Shown one piece after another: positions 1 through 13,325 of a stretch of DNA of 64,000 nt. Position numbers and translations under genes: made by a program. The notes below the pieces were generated by a model. That model saw only the letters and a program-made list of their open reading frames with translations, was not told the origin of the DNA and did not search any database. The DNA is taken from positions 1,662,560-1,726,559 of the forward strand of contig JAHLMK010000011.1 of assembly GCA_019915135.1 (NCBI GenBank), written 5' to 3'. Position 1 is the first letter of the stretch, and each line of letters opens with the position of its first letter. The DNA is from Strobilurus pachycystidiatus (lineage: Eukaryota > Basidiomycota > Agaricomycetes > Agaricales > Physalacriaceae).

Positions 1-1
1 A

Positions 2-184
2 CTAGAGTTGGTGTCCAAGGATGTTCAGGAGATCGAGGCGCTCAAACATGAAGGAATGGATCTATCTCTCTGGATTCGTTTGGCGCGCATTGATGTTGAA
101 CTGGCGACCGATTGCTATGATTTTGTCGAGGAAGGGGAATCGGTTGAAACGGCACAGCTGAGGCTTGGACGGGATATCAGATAG
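2..184 (+). CDS. 3' end of an unidentified protein-coding gene (partial)
   Basis: From base 2 a reading frame of 60 codons runs to TAG at 182-184 with no start, so this is the last coding part of a gene that begins left of the window. The peptide is acidic and looks like ordinary coding sequence, with residues such as LELVSKDVQEIEALKHEGMD near its start and a run of Glu before the end. I do not recognise the family. It is convergent with the chitin synthase gene, whose stop lies about 745 bases away. The frame could also start at a splice acceptor just outside the window, so only the C-terminus is certain. Confidence 0.5.
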   Translation, partial: LELVSKDVQEIEALKHEGMDLSLWIRLARIDVELATDCYDFVEEGESVETAQLRLGRDIR

Positions 185-929
185 CGTTTCTAAACGATAC
201 ACCTCCTTGAATTACATAGGCGGCAACCATCGAATTTCTGTCCTCGCAGCCACTGATACACAAGTCTGGTACTTGAGAGGTAATTGTGTCCGACGCGAGA
301 CGGCCGCTCACTGGCAGAAGTCCCGGTGTGTGGCCTTATATCAGACAAGTTATAGGCCGACTCAAATGGTTCCTCGTAACGAATAAATATCACGCCAAGA
401 AAACGATGTCAATCACTCTAGCGCCGAGGCTCATTCATCTATGGTACCAGTGTACGTGCGGACAAGCTTGTAAACGAATCTGTAGTGGCGTCCGTCTTAT
501 GGAGCCCTGTACGTAAAGGACGGTGTTCTTTCGAACTCACTGGGCATGGGTCATCGTTTTGCGGCGCTACGCAGACTGTACTGTGGCACCCCCGACCAGC
601 CTGACATGAGCATCGGGAAACGCTTTGTGAGAGACGGGCAACCTGGCAACATAGCATCGGCATCTCCTCCGGAGTTCACCCAATCAGACGAATCCCACTT
701 CTTCTACCCACCCCCGTTGTACTATTGAATATTATGATATTGAATCCATGAGAAACTATGATAAGCGAGATATATAGTCCACCAAAGGAAGTCCATTACA
801 CGACCAAGGAAAGTAATTGTAACTTTTCAGTGCAGAGCAAAGCGATGTGAGAGTGAGGGAAAGTCGTAAGAGGGTCCAGTATATGCCAACGTGATATGCG
901 TGCGGTAACGAGTATAAATGAATGTCAAT
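185..929. other. Convergent intergenic region, no gene seen
   Basis: This stretch lies between the stop of the partial left gene and the stop of the minus-strand chitin synthase, so it should hold two 3' untranslated regions. Short open frames exist on both strands, but none shows splice structure, recognisable motifs or coding-like composition. The part around 720-800 is AT-richer and may contain polyadenylation signals for either gene. I see nothing else. Confidence 0.5.
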
Positions 930-3900
930 CTATGAGTCCGATAGGATATCGTCAATGGCTTTATTAAGGAAGTCCTTTCGGGATGCGAGGTCCGCCATGG
1001 GGTAGCGCGCCATGATGGCTTCGCGTGCGGTTCTGGACGGAGAATTATCAGGACTAGTAGCGTGGGGAAAAGAAGGCGAACATACTTCTTTGAGACGGTC
1101 ATCAGATCCTGTGTGCTCAGATAATTCCTCAAGGCGTTGACCAAATCTTCGTCTGTCGGGTTCGGGTTGGTGCTCGGCCCAGACGCGAACGGATTCACAG
1201 TCGTAGCCATGGAGAACGTCGATAGCGGCCTCTGATCACCACCATCACCTCTCGCACCAGGCATCACCGGCGGCGCAAACATGTTGGAGTTGCCGGAATG
1301 AACGCTCCCGCCGGCGAACATAGGATTCATGCCCATCATGCCGGTTCCCATCGGCGTCATCATACCATAGACGCTACCCGTATTCTGGTATCCCATCGGA
1401 GGCATGCCCATCCCGCCAGAGTGTTGGTACTGCATGCCGCCCATCGGTTGCATGGGGCCATGACCATAATCCGAGCCAGCGGCAGAGCCTCCGAACGGCA
1501 TCTGCGGTAGTTGAGGCATACCTCCGAACTGGGATTGCTGGGCAGCGCGCTGCGAAATATTGCTGATGGATGGCTGACTGCCGAGCTGTCGAACATTGGG
1601 ATTCGAGGAGTTGTTCATCGTCAGGTTGGTATCGCGGTAGTAGTCACCAGTGTGGGAGCCCTGTTGGTACGCGTGAGGCGAGGGTGCACGCGAGCGTGAA
1701 CGAGATTTGCTGTCGTAGCCAGTGTCATCCGAATGCCTTGATCCCGTTTCCCAAGCCTCTGCTTCGTACTCTTGATGAAAGTCAGTAGAGCAGTGAGCGA
1801 CGACGAAGACAGACATACCGCTGAACTTCTTAAGGGGAATCATGGACTCGTCGAATTTCTCGTCCTCGTTGATGATGACCTTCTTCTCCTTGCCTTCTCC
1901 GACGACGAGACGGGTGTTACCCCAACTGAATTCATCCATACACCAAAAGGAGTAGACCGGCAAGAAGAAACCGTAGATGGGGTAACTGGAACAGAACATT
2001 AGATCACCTTTCGACTTCAGGAAAAATAGACATACGAAAGAATATAAACAATCATCCATCCGATGAGCATGAATTCACGTTTCAGCAAGAAGATAATCAT
2101 CTATAAGACCATCAGAGACCAGTACAAGGACATGCTCGAAGTACTTGCCTGTAGACCATACACGACAGCCAACATGATGACAGCAATCTGAGGGAAAGGA
2201 CTCGAGCCGGTTGCGACCACGATGATGAGATAAAGCAACTACAGGCATGCATGTCAATAAGTACAGAAGAGCGGCCGAAAGACACGCACGTAAACGACAG
2301 TGGCCGGTAAGATCTACGAACCATGGCGTCATTGTCGAGTCAAAAGAAAGAAGACGGAGGAACTCACAATTGTCGACAACAAATCAATGAAGACGAAGAA
2401 CCGCATCGAGAAACAACAGAAACCAAACAACTCCGGAAGCAAGACCAACTCGCAAAGATTGTGCACCGTAGAGTTGATCCACCGACGACGCTGAGAGAAC
2501 AGCACGCGCCAAGCCTCAGGAGCAATGGTATGGGCAATGGCGTCGGCGCAGAACTTGGTCTTGAACGTGGGGAAATGCTTCATCAGCAGCGTCGTCAGAA
2601 ATCGATCCTCTCCAAGCGAGAACAAATTCTTCTTGTGTAAGGTATCGACGTTCGGTTCCGCGTACTCGTCGATGATGCGGTTCGAGATGATGATAGGCCG
2701 GCCCTTGTCCGCCGTTCGTATGCGGTACAAGCTGAAACAACCGGGAAGACAGGTAACCGAGCCGAATAGACTCTCGAAGGCCTTGGAGAGATGGTGGGAG
2801 ATGTAATACTCGTACACCTGAATCATCGTCCACCACGAAGCATCCTCGTTCTGGACTTTGGTTTCACCACAGATACCGATAATGCTCGAGTCGTCCGAAG
2901 CCGATGCGACTAGTCTGTTCAAGGATTCCGGCGTCACAGTCTGCAAGTGAAGGTGTCAACTCCCAATTGGAAAAAGAGAACAGAGACACAAACCGTATCA
3001 GCATCCACGGTAAAGATATATTCATAGAAGGCTGGATCGATACCGATGATATTCCGCATCTGATGATAAATCTCCAATTCCAGAGGCGACATGGCGGCGT
3101 CAAAGTGAACCCGATTCAGATAATGCATGAGAAGGATCTGGCTATCACGTTTACCACGATTGCCAGGCTTGGACCGCTCCGTCGGCTTGCCAACCTTGAC
3201 AACCACCATGTACCTAAATCGCAGTGTGAGTTATAATCTAGCGTCGAAAGAAGGAACGTGGAGGGCTTACGGAACGACATGCCCTTCGAACTCGTATAAC
3301 CCAGAGTAGACTTTGCCATAGTTGATCGCCTTGGATGCCTCGCCAACCGACTTGAAGAGGAGCGGCTCGGGGTCGAGCTTCGGATCCACACCAAGGATGT
3401 CCAACACAATACGAGGCGTAGTTCGATCGTTCCCGCTCCCGATGATGTTCCCGTCACAGATGATGAAGATGAGCTTACGCTTGTCATCATAGTTAAGCGC
3501 AGACAGGGAGTCAATTGTTCGCCGAAGCGACTCTTCGCCCTCCGTATAACAAGGAACCTGGCACAACACGAACTTGTCCTGCAGCTCGGGATTACGCTTT
3601 GGACCAAGCTGCAGCGCCGCCAGGACTGTCAAAGCGGTAGCATCAGACGACCGGCGGAAGTGGAGATCCAGAGAAAAGACGCACACTTGATACCCATGGA
3701 CCCCATCATGATACCCGAAAAGATCAGCAACATGTAATTCTGGACCTGGCACCGCGCAGTCTTCCGGAAGTCTGTCTTGCCCCAATAGAACACGTTGTTG
3801 AGACAGTTCATGTTTTGCGCCTTGTAGGTTGAGTTCATCGCATCGAACACGTCGTTCAGTTCTGAAGTAACGTCCTGCCCGGCCTGCTGCTTGAAGACGT

Positions 3901-6900
3901 CCTCAACGTCGCTGGACAAGAAAGAGTAATCCGTGGTGGTCGAGTACGTCGTCTGCGTGTTGAAATAGTCCGTCAGATCGTAGATGTTGTCGTCGTAAAT
4001 GACCCATATCCTGCAAAACGTCAGTAGACGGCAAAGCCAGGAAAAAAGAAAAACAGACTTGTTCGTGTCATCGTCTTCAGCTTCCGCCTTGATGTTCGAC
4101 TTTGACCAAACAAGCGGCCCCTTGTAGTACTTCTTCATCTTCGGCAGGAACGTCGCCGTGTACCAGTCAGAGTTCGCCAACTTGCTGCTCGTATAGATCG
4201 TGTTCTTCCCAGAAGTATGATCCGCCGTTGGTGCGTAATTTGAAAAGTTCGCCGGCACAATCGCAAGAGACGTGTCTGAAACAAGCCCAGGACATCCCAG
4301 CGTTAGCGGGACGGGGAAGTAATAAGACATGTCCGTCCCAGCAAGCACCTCAAGCGAGTCCTGCCCGTTGCTGGACGTGCCAGAGACATCACTATGTTGC
4401 CCGTGCACGAAGTTGGTCATATCGTACACCTTCCCCTGCACCGACACCCACCAATCGTTGTCGCCAGTATGCTCCGCCACCTCCCGTGTGTTCCACGCCT
4501 TGTCGAAGTTCGGGCATAGCAGTCTCCCAAACTCGATAATATAGAACATGACCATGCCGTTGAAAAGGAGGATGAGCCAGAAGATAGTAAGCTTTTCGCG
4601 CCAGGCGAGTTGGATGTCGGGACGCTTCATGCGGCCAAAGATGCGCAGCGCAAAGGTCGGGATAAGCCACGTACAACCCCAGACGAGCCATAGCCACCAG
4701 CGACGTGTTCGAGACGTGGGAACCTCCTCGACAGCATTTGGAGCATCCTTGACGACGAGACCAGTAGTACTGCTCTCTTTCCCACCTAGAGAAATGATGA
4801 GCTCCAGAAAAAGAAGACGCAAAAAAACACTTACGATCCGAATACGGCGGCACATCCCCATGACTACTCTCCTTCTGGTCCCACTGCGCCGAGTCGTTCC
4901 ACCCATCCTCCTGCACGTTCCCGAACCCACGCGTCGTGTCGCCCATGGCCGGCGTGTGCAGCCCGCCTTGTCCATAGGGCTGCGCGTACTGTTGCCCGTG
5001 ACCACTCTCCCCACTCCTCGCCAGCAAGAAATCCTCCGCACTCCCACCGCCCTGGCCCCCAGCCGTTCCGTCCTGGTGCGTATACTCCGTCCCATTATCA
5101 TCCGGCGCCATACTCCCCGCATCTTCATCATCCACCATCCCGCCTTCTACCATCATCCGCCGTGCCTCCTTTTCATGCGCCCGCAACGGATCCTCAACCA
5201 TTTTCCACGCATTATAGGCCAACCAGATCGACCGATGTCCCAACGCAAAATCCACACCCTCCTTCCACCCGTTCGCTCTGGCGCACTGCGTAATCCTCTC
5301 CGATTCCGAGCCACGCATAGTCGGTACGTAGCGCTCGCAGAACTCTGCCTGTTCATAGTCGGCGACGTACTCCACGCTCCGCCGAGACGCTAGATCGGGT
5401 AGGAGCAGGGCCCGGATCTGCGCCTTGACACGCCGCTTGTCGAACGAGTTGGAGGAACCAGAGTCGTTCGGGCGGATACACGAAAGTGTCCACGGACGTG
5501 CATTGTCCATCGTCGAAAGGAGCCTAGACAGCGCAAAGTTGATCTGGGTCGTAACAGGGTAGGTCTTGCCGCGGTCCAAGTCGGGGTAATCCTCAGGTGG
5601 AGTGGAGAACGACGATATCGCAGTGGGAGCACGGAGGGGTAGCGAGGAGACCTGCGCCTGAACAACGATATTATCATCGCGGTGGTGCTTTTCAGCAGCG
5701 AGAGATGGGCCAGAAAAAAGCTTGGCGACAAAGCCCTCGCTCGAATTGCGCAAGAGCGGCACAAAGGCCGAGTCCAGAAGGTCCGAGTCCTTTTCGATGA
5801 AGCGCGTCACATCGTACGAGCACTGCCCCGCATAGTGGTTGATCCCGAACAGGCGACGGTCAGCTTGCCCCGCCGGATTCGGACTGGCAACAAACGACGC
5901 ATGAACGCTAAACTTGCTCGCCAAGTCCTGGTGTAGATCCTCGTTCCTATGCTCGTCGCCCTTCCCAGACTTGTACGCCGAACAAGCCTTGCCAACAATG
6001 CCCAACAGACCCGCCGGTTTCCTCTGCACTCTATCCTCCACCTGCGGGCCACGCAGCAGCTCGACGCACGCCAAATTGTCCATCGTCGCAATAGCCGGCA
6101 GCACAATTCCATCACCGACCATCTGCCCGTTATAACCGACACCATCCTCGAACACATGTCGCTGCACATACGAATGCAACAGTTCCTCCGCAAAGTTGAT
6201 GCAGAACTCGTCGAAGCCGTTCGTGCCATATGCGGCGATGAGTGGAGCTTGCCCACCCAGCGACATTGATTGGGTCCCCGATGGCCCACGCGTCTGGAAA
6301 CCGGGCTGGTCGAGGATGACGATCTGACTAGCGGGTGGGGCGTCCTTTGCGCTAGGTGCGAGCTTGTGGTTGACGGTCTCGACGACAAAGGCAAAGAGGA
6401 TAGCGTAGAGGTCGCGCACAAAGTTGTCCCTCTGTACGCCACTCTGCTCGGCGTTGAGGAGGACAGTGTACAGCTCCTTGCGGACATAGCTCGTCTTGTT
6501 GGTGAGGGTCTGGGAGAGCTCTTCGGCATTTACGCCGAGGAGGCGGGAAACGTGGTCGAGGACCTGAGCGTTGGCAACGTAAGCGGCGAAGTCGTGCTGG
6601 TCGCCGTCGAGGAATTGGAGGTTGCCGAGCTGGAGGATGGCGATGATGAGGGCGAAGATGGATGACATAGCTTTGGGCTTGAAACCGAGCAAGCGCATGG
6701 CCTGCCTAAGCTCGCCCATGGCGATGGAGTCGTCGCTGAACGGACCGGAGGGAAGGCGATAGGTGCCCGAGGAAGCAAGGAGGGCGTAGTCAGATGGATC
6801 CTCTATATTTAGTGTGTCCCGCTCGGTTGTAGTTGCGCCGGCTAGAAACTGGTAGAATATATGGTATGAACGTTCTTCATGAACGAGGCGGTTGAGGCGG

Positions 6901-7587
6901 GATTTATCAAGACCAAAAGCGAGGACCTTCGCAGCGGCGATGCGGCCGCGGTCGCTGAAGTGCATCTCGAGGTAGCGGATGTGGCGGGAGGCGTTGGGCG
7001 ACATAAGCGTCTTTGCATTCCCAAACGAGTCGAGGACGGTGGCGACGGCCTTGACCTGATCTGCGAGCTTGCCCTCCTTGTTCGAGTGGCTCGATAGTCG
7101 CAGCAGCTGGTTGATGATGAGCCGTATGCTCGACGATTTGCCCGACCCGGTGATGCCTCTGCCGAACACGACCATTAGCACCGCGCAGAACAGCGACGAA
7201 CAGACGCACACACCTCGACACCAGCGCCTGGCTCTCGTTCCGCCTCCGCATGACGAGGTACATGCGCGCCGCCAGCTCGTAGAGATGCGGCTGTAGCGCC
7301 TTCGGCGTGTCCACGGTCATGGGCAGGCTCGTATCCTTGTAGCACCGGTCCTCGTACTCTTTCGCAGAGATGTTGTTGACGTTGGCCAGCGTTTTGTAGG
7401 GGTTGACGATGACCAGGTTCGTCGCGCCCGCCCGCGTGTACGGCAGGTCTGCGCGGAACCGCGCCTGCAGGACGCTGAGAATGGCGTCGTCCGATGGGTA
7501 GATGGTCACCGAGCCGGATGACGACACGAGGTCGACCAGGTCGCCGCTTGCGATGGCCGAGGTGGTGGTGGACGCCATGTCCGGCAA
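930..7587 (-). CDS. Class V chitin synthase with N-terminal myosin motor domain
   Basis: Polymerises UDP-GlcNAc into chitin at growing hyphal tips; the motor-like head is thought to guide secretory vesicles (family knowledge; Ustilago Mcs1 is of this type). Exons read 7587-7214, 7158-4835, 4785-4059, 4010-3685, 3625-3271, 3213-2994, 2940-2368, 2313-2290, 2238-2149, 2100-2036, 1985-1819, 1770-1086 and 1032-930; they sum to 6033 nt, 2010 residues, normal for the class. Order: myosin head about 1-780 with P-loop GITGSGKS at 126-133; Gly/Ser linker to 900; two membrane helices about 928-985; cytochrome b5-like segment about 995-1050; chitin synthase core with QVPCYTEGE near 1272, EDR near 1553 and QRRRW at 1592-1596; C-terminal helices; DEK_C tail ending in ILSDS. 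Start could be 7578 instead (second Met). One exon is only 24 nt, and the intron at 2101-2148 is GC-AG. Confidence 0.95.
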
Positions 7588-9347
7588 ATAAAATGGTGCG
7601 TGCTCGCCGTCAACGACGATGACGAAGGGAAGTTAAGTGGAGAGCAGGGACTCGGGGCACTTCCCACTTGTGTGTTGCCACGTGGTTTGACAAATCAGCG
7701 TTTCCAAACAACCGGCGAAAGTACAGAGTACTAGGTCTACCGTCTCTCGCTGTTTCTCGGTACTGGTCAGTTACGTTGCTACGATCTGTCGTCCCCTCCG
7801 AGTGCTTGCTTTCGCGACGTGGTGTCTCCCGCTTGATCTGTGATTGATGGAAACGCTGTGCGCTCCGCTGCTCCCACAACATCTGCAGACCCTCGTCGTC
7901 ACGAATCATCCACTTTCCTCAGCGTGGCTGCTCTTAGACGTCACTCCGTATCCCTCTGACCGCTCCGTCTATGACCGCTCCGTTTCTGGCTGTGCGCCTG
8001 TCCAGACCACGCCAAAATAAGATGCACAACCAGTGCATGTCCTTACGCGGGCAAGTTTGCCCGCCTCGATTTCACTTGCATCGCGCCGTTTTTGACCGGT
8101 GGGGATTCCAGCCTCAGATCGATCTCCTACGTTTCACCTCGCCCAGCTACATTGTGCACACCGCCTTGTCACTGTACAATGTGCGTATCATACTTACATT
8201 TAATTGTTCCTATCGTTGGAGGCACTTGACTTGAACAGCGGTACTTATGAGTATAGCTCTTCATCGACTCCTATTCACTCCTGATCGCTCTTCCCCCCTA
8301 GAGTTTCAAGCGATGCCTTGCCTAGTCTGCCCCAAGGAAGAGTAGGCCACGAAGAGCGTCTCCATAGATTGCCCAGTGGCGTCCTTCCTCGTTTCACCGA
8401 ACTCGCTCTACAATTCCTCAACGCGGATACCACGGGTGTACATGTAACTCAGCACATCCTCTGCGTGCGCGGTCCCTCGATCTCCCGACATCCAAACCTG
8501 ATCCATACCCACCTTCTTCGACGCGACACGCCTCATCCCTGACTTCTATGCCTGGCATTGAACGTCAGTTCCCAAGTCAAGCTAGTCTTAGCTTCAGATC
8601 CATACGTGTCCGTGTCTAGTGCCAAGTCAGCCTGCTGAATTTATTTTCTTGACGCCGCTCTTACTATGCTTTCATCGGATCCGTATCTACACCTCGCATG
8701 CGCCTGACAGTGATATCCTGTTGATGTCCGCGTCTCCTTTCGTTCTCGTCTTCGTTTCTCATTCTTGCGAGCGCTTTAAGGGTGTTCAGGCACGCCCAGG
8801 AAGAGGTGAGAGAACTCACGCTAGACGGACGGGTGATGAACTAACCAAAGAACACAAGATTGTGGCCAGTGCGGGCGATACTCGATGCAGATGGACTCTT
8901 ATGTCCGCGGCGCACCCACTTTCGATAATGTGCAGCGTGTACATGACAGCATCGTGATGACTCTGTTGCATCGTATTGAGGTCAATCAGGCATCGATAAA
9001 TGTAAGAACTAACACGCTGGGGGACTATTCGCATCCCCGCACGTCGACTTTGTACAAGCCACAGATACATTGTAGTTGACGAAGACTCGGAAGGAATAGC
9101 AAGTTAGTAATAAGTAGGACAAGTCTTGACCATGGACACCGTATACATTTCACTCTGATACTGCTTTCGGCGGCAGGTTATTCGAAATATATCATCCGAG
9201 GGAGAGCCCAGTGCGCCCCGCTGGGTTGCCCAAAAGAGGAAAGAGCAGGAAAGAGCGCACTTACCGGATGCGCACTTAGCGGAACACGTCCGACGTGACG
9301 TGTGACAACACGTCTTTCCCCCCGCCCTCATCATCCCGCTCGCCGCC
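7588..9347. other. Divergent promoter region between chitin synthase and SEC27
   Basis: This 1.76 kb spacer separates two genes transcribed away from each other, so it must carry both promoters and 5' untranslated regions. Pyrimidine-rich stretches occur on the plus strand (for example around 8280-8300 and 9310-9340), as is common just upstream of fungal start codons. Short open frames are present, but none joins across plausible introns into a recognisable protein. No RNA gene or repeat was seen. Confidence 0.5.
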
Positions 9348-12150
9348 ATGCTATTCGAGGTGAATGTATGGGTTTCACCCTTCCACAACTGCGCATATAA
9401 TTCACGATGAAATCCAGAAAAAACAATTACATCGGTCGGAGCGGGTCAAGGGCATCGACTTCCACCCGACCGAGCCCTGGGTGCTCACTGGCCTGTACAA
9501 CGGCACTGTCATCATCTACAACCACGAGACTGGCGCCACGGTCAAGACATTTGAGGTGTCGGAGGTGCCCGTGCGCTGCGTCAAGTTCATCGCGCGAAAG
9601 AACTGGTTCGTCGCCGGCTCGGACGACTTTCAGCTGCGCGTGTACAACTACAACACCCACGAAAAGGTCACTGCCTTCGAGGCGCACCCCGACTACATCC
9701 GGTGTCTGACGGTGCACCCGACGGCGAGCATCGTCCTCACCGGAAGCGATGACATGACGATCAGGGCATGGGATTGGGAGAAGGGGTGGAAAAACATACA
9801 GGTACGTTGCAGTAATGCTCGAAGGGGCGGCAGTAGCTGACGACGACGGCGGACGGCAGATCTACGAGGGCCACACGCACTACATCATGAACCTCACCTT
9901 CAACCCGAAAGACCCCAACACATTCGCCTCCGCCTGCCTCGACCGCACCGTCAAGATGTGGTCCATCGGCTCAGCCACGGCCAACTTCACGATGGACGTC
10001 CACGACAAGGGCACCAACTACGTGGACTTCTACCCGGGCGCCGACAAGCCGTACCTTGTCACCGTCGGCGATGACAAGACGGTCAAGGTCTGGGACTACC
10101 TCTCCAAGAGCTGCGTCCAGACCATGGAGGGCCACACCAACAATGTCTCCTTTGCCGTGTTCCACCCCAGTCTACCCCTCATTATCTCTGGCAGCGAGGA
10201 CGGCACCGTCAAGCTCTGGAACAGCGGCACCTACCGTCTCGAGAACACCCTCAGCTACGCGCTCGAGCGCGCCTGGTGCATCGGGCTCCGCAAGGACGCC
10301 AACGAGATTGCTGTCGGCTTCGACGAGGGAGCAGTCGTCATCAACCTCGGCCGCGACGAGCCCACCTTTAGCATGGACCCGTCCGGCAAGCTCGTTTTCA
10401 CCCGCAACCAGCAGGTCATGTCGGGCAACTTGCAGATGATCACCCAGGATGCCGCTGCGTCTAGCTCAGACGGCGCGCGTCTGCCGATTTCCCTCAAGGA
10501 GATTGGGTCCACCGAGATTTTCGCGACGGCACTTATACACTCGCCGAATGGTCGTTTCGTGACTGTCGTTGGTGACGGGGAGTACATCACCTACACAGCC
10601 CTCGCCTGGCGGAACAAGGCGTTTGGGTCGGGTCTTTCTTTTGCGTGGGCGACGGACTCGAACACGTACGCCGTACTCGAGAACAAGGTCAAGCTTAAAC
10701 TGTTCAAGAACTTCCGTGAGCGGGGTGGGGCGGGCATGAAGGGCGCAGGGAGCTTTTCTGTCGATGGTGTTCACGGCGGCCCGCTGCTGGGTGCTCGTGG
10801 GCCTGGATTCGTCATGTTCTGGGACTGGGAGACGGGCGAGATTGTCAGGCGCATCGACGTCGAGGCGCAGAACGTTTTCTGGTCGGGATCGGGGACGTTG
10901 GTCGCTATCACTGCCGCGGATTCGTATTATATCTTGCGGTTCGACAGGGACGCGTACAACGCCAGGATTGAGGAGGGGCTGGACATAAGTGACGAAGGTG
11001 TTGAGGAGGCGTTTGACGTCGTCGCAGAGGTTCCCGATGGGTATGAAACCTTCACTTAGATATGGTCTTTCTGACATTTTTGCAGTGTCAAGACGGCCAA
11101 GTGGGTCGAAGACTGCTTCATCTACACTACAGCCTCAAAGAGGCTTTGCTACTTTGTCGGATCCGAATCGTACACCATCAGTCCCTTTGATACCAACCTC
11201 TATCTCCTTGGCTATATCCCCGCCCACAACCGTGTCTACCTCGCCGACAAGGACGTCAACGTTTATGGCTACTCGCTCTCTTTGACCGTCGTCGAGTATC
11301 AGACTGCCGTCCTTCGTGATGACATGGACGCAGCGGCCGAAATACTCCCCACCATCCCTAAAGACCAGCTCAACAAGGTGGCGCGCTTCTTGGAAGCAAG
11401 AGGTACGGCCTGTCCATTTTCTTTTCTAAAAGGACTTGCAGGCTGACGCGATTGTATAGATCTGAAAGAGTTGGCATTAGAGGTGACGACTGACCCTGAT
11501 CACAAATTCGATCTCGCCCTCCAATTGGACGACCTGGACACCGCACTCGAGATTGCGCGGTCCATACCTGACGTTGAGGCCGAGGTGAAGTGGAAGTCCC
11601 TCGGCGACCGCGCTCTAGCAGTGTGGCGGTTCGACCTCGCCCGGGAAGCGTTTGAGAAGGGCGGCGACCTGAATGCCCTCATGCTGCTGCTGTTGGCGAT
11701 TGGGGATCGGGAGGGGTTGAAGAGCGTAGGAGAGCGTGCGGCGGAGAACGGGCAGAACAACTTGGCGTTCGCGACGCTGTTCCAGTTGGGCGATGCGGTG
11801 CCGTGTGTAGACCTGCTGCTGAAGACACAGAGGGCGCCGGAGGCGGCGATGTTTGCGAGGACGTATGCTCCAAGGTATGGGTTCATCTAGTATCTGGTGA
11901 TCTGACTAACGTTCGCGGATGGATAGTCAAGTACCGAAGGTCGTCAACACGTGGCAGGCGGACTTGAAGAGCAAGGGCAGGCCGAAGATTGCTGCGTCGA
12001 TAGCGCATCCGTCGACACATGCGGATGAGTTCACGGAGGGATGGGAGAGTGCGCTGGAAAAGGAGAAGGGTTGGTGTCCCTCATAGCCTTCCGAGTGTAC
12101 TTATGGTGTCCGTTGCAGGTCCATCGGAGAGCGTTCTGGTCGATGCCTGA
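9348..12150 (+). CDS. SEC27: Coatomer (COPI) subunit beta', Sec27/COPB2
   Basis: Subunit of the COPI coat that returns dilysine-tagged cargo from Golgi to ER; its WD40 propellers bind cargo tails (family knowledge). Exons: 9348-9359, 9418-9801, 9860-11040, 11086-11402, 11460-11874, 11927-12069 and 12119-12150, in frame for 827 residues, close to fungal homologues. The first exon encodes only MLFE. WD40 repeats fill about residues 1-300, with signature text such as [39 protein letters not shown] and [14 protein letters not shown]. The coatomer WD-associated region and helical solenoid follow, with [20 protein letters not shown] and [20 protein letters not shown]. The last intron (12070-12118) is inferred: reading through would end four codons later at TAG 12084-12086, with little effect on the protein. 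The gene looks intact and is ordinary core sequence. Confidence 0.96.
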
Positions 12151-13009
12151 GGTATATACTTTTTCCGTGAGTGGGTTTCGTAAGAGAGGATCGGTGGACT
12201 GATTGGTGTAGCTTGTATCTTAGATGGACTTTATAATAGGAATGAGACTGACCTGGATTGCGTGTAACGTGCTCCTTTAGAAGGGTTGAGACGTGGCGCA
12301 GATGTAAGGTTCTTGGTTCGTAGTTTTATAGATGGACGAACTGATCGTCAAGTCACTTTGGTCGTGTAAGTGTGGTTCCGTCACATTTCTTAAGATCGTC
12401 TGTCGTGATACGTTCTTCCACGAGCTGTTGAACGCATCCTCGTCACTCGTGAGTCCAGATTCGCGGGTTAGATGGTTGGATGGGGGGGATTCAAGAGCGT
12501 ATGTGAAGTATTGAATGCCACTCAAACTGCTGTATGTTTTGTGGGGACCGAAGTCGTCGTCGTCAAGGGCGTTCCTCAGATCGCCTCCATGATGCTATGC
12601 CATGGTAGGCACCGTGCTAGAGGAGGAGGTGGGTCTGTCGCTTTCAAGTGTGTCTTGCTGGAAAGGAACGACGGCCCGGGATGAGTACCCAATCTACTAC
12701 TTGATATCCGACCCTCCTCGCGAGTTTGTGCAGCAACCATTTGTATGGCAACAGTGTAGCGCATTCTCATGTGGCCGGTGTATTGAATGTCCATGGTCTA
12801 GTCTTCCAGGCACCGACAACATCGAATGAGCAAGGCGGGGCCCTTAAATCATGCCGCGACGACTCCAATCTCATGATTGGTATTTGAACTTATACGAGTA
12901 AGGTTCAAGACCGACTGCGAGAATCGCGTTGCCCAAGGCACATCATGATATCACTTATAGACCCAGAGTACACAATTGTACCCCGTCCAGCCTTCGTCAA
13001 ATTACGATG
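12151..13009. other. Intergenic region, no gene seen
   Basis: 3' flank of SEC27 followed by sequence without a convincing gene. Short frames overlap on both strands and none has motif or splice support. The segment leads into a duplicated module that starts at 13010. Confidence 0.45.
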
Positions 13010-13280
13010 GAAGAGTGCCATCCGAGCCGTAAGATGGAAACCGAATGCTTCGATCGTCTCGGGGCTGGGTCGACGTTTCGTGAGTGTCCAAAGTTCAAAG
13101 ACGGTCATCGAGTACTAACACACCTTGGTGAAACTGATAGTCAATCAAACAATTCAAGTCCTCTAAACTGCCTCTAGGCATTCGACTGTGTTATGTGCGG
13201 GAGAACATCCGTCAAGAGTGGCACAGTGTGGGTGAGATCGAACTTTATATGGGACTCTTTTGGCACCAGTACTGATTGTG
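13010..13280 (+). repeat. Diverged duplicated module A, copy 1
   Basis: About 270 bases here match 24454-24780 at scattered positions along the whole length, in the same orientation. Shared blocks include gaagagtgcc at the start, ggggctgggtcgacgtttcg, agaacatccgtcaaga, tatatgggactc and ctgattgtg at the end. Copy 2 contains an extra roughly 50 bases after the tatatgggactc block. Both copies lie upstream of a plus-strand multi-helix membrane protein gene (13688 and 25406), so this is probably a duplicated promoter-side segment. No coding frame is conserved between copies. Confidence 0.7.
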
Positions 13281-13325
13281 ACCATTATGGTGTGAAAGTT
13301 CGGGGCCCATTCCCGAGCATGGGGG

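Noticed and set aside
4548..5393. 281-codon plus-strand frame
   Set aside because: It lies antisense to the chitin synthase coding exons and is basic and low in information, a shadow of the real gene.
7971..8957. Several plus-strand frames of 70-112 codons in the divergent spacer
   Set aside because: None joins to another across plausible introns and none carries a motif; they fit promoter and untranslated sequence.
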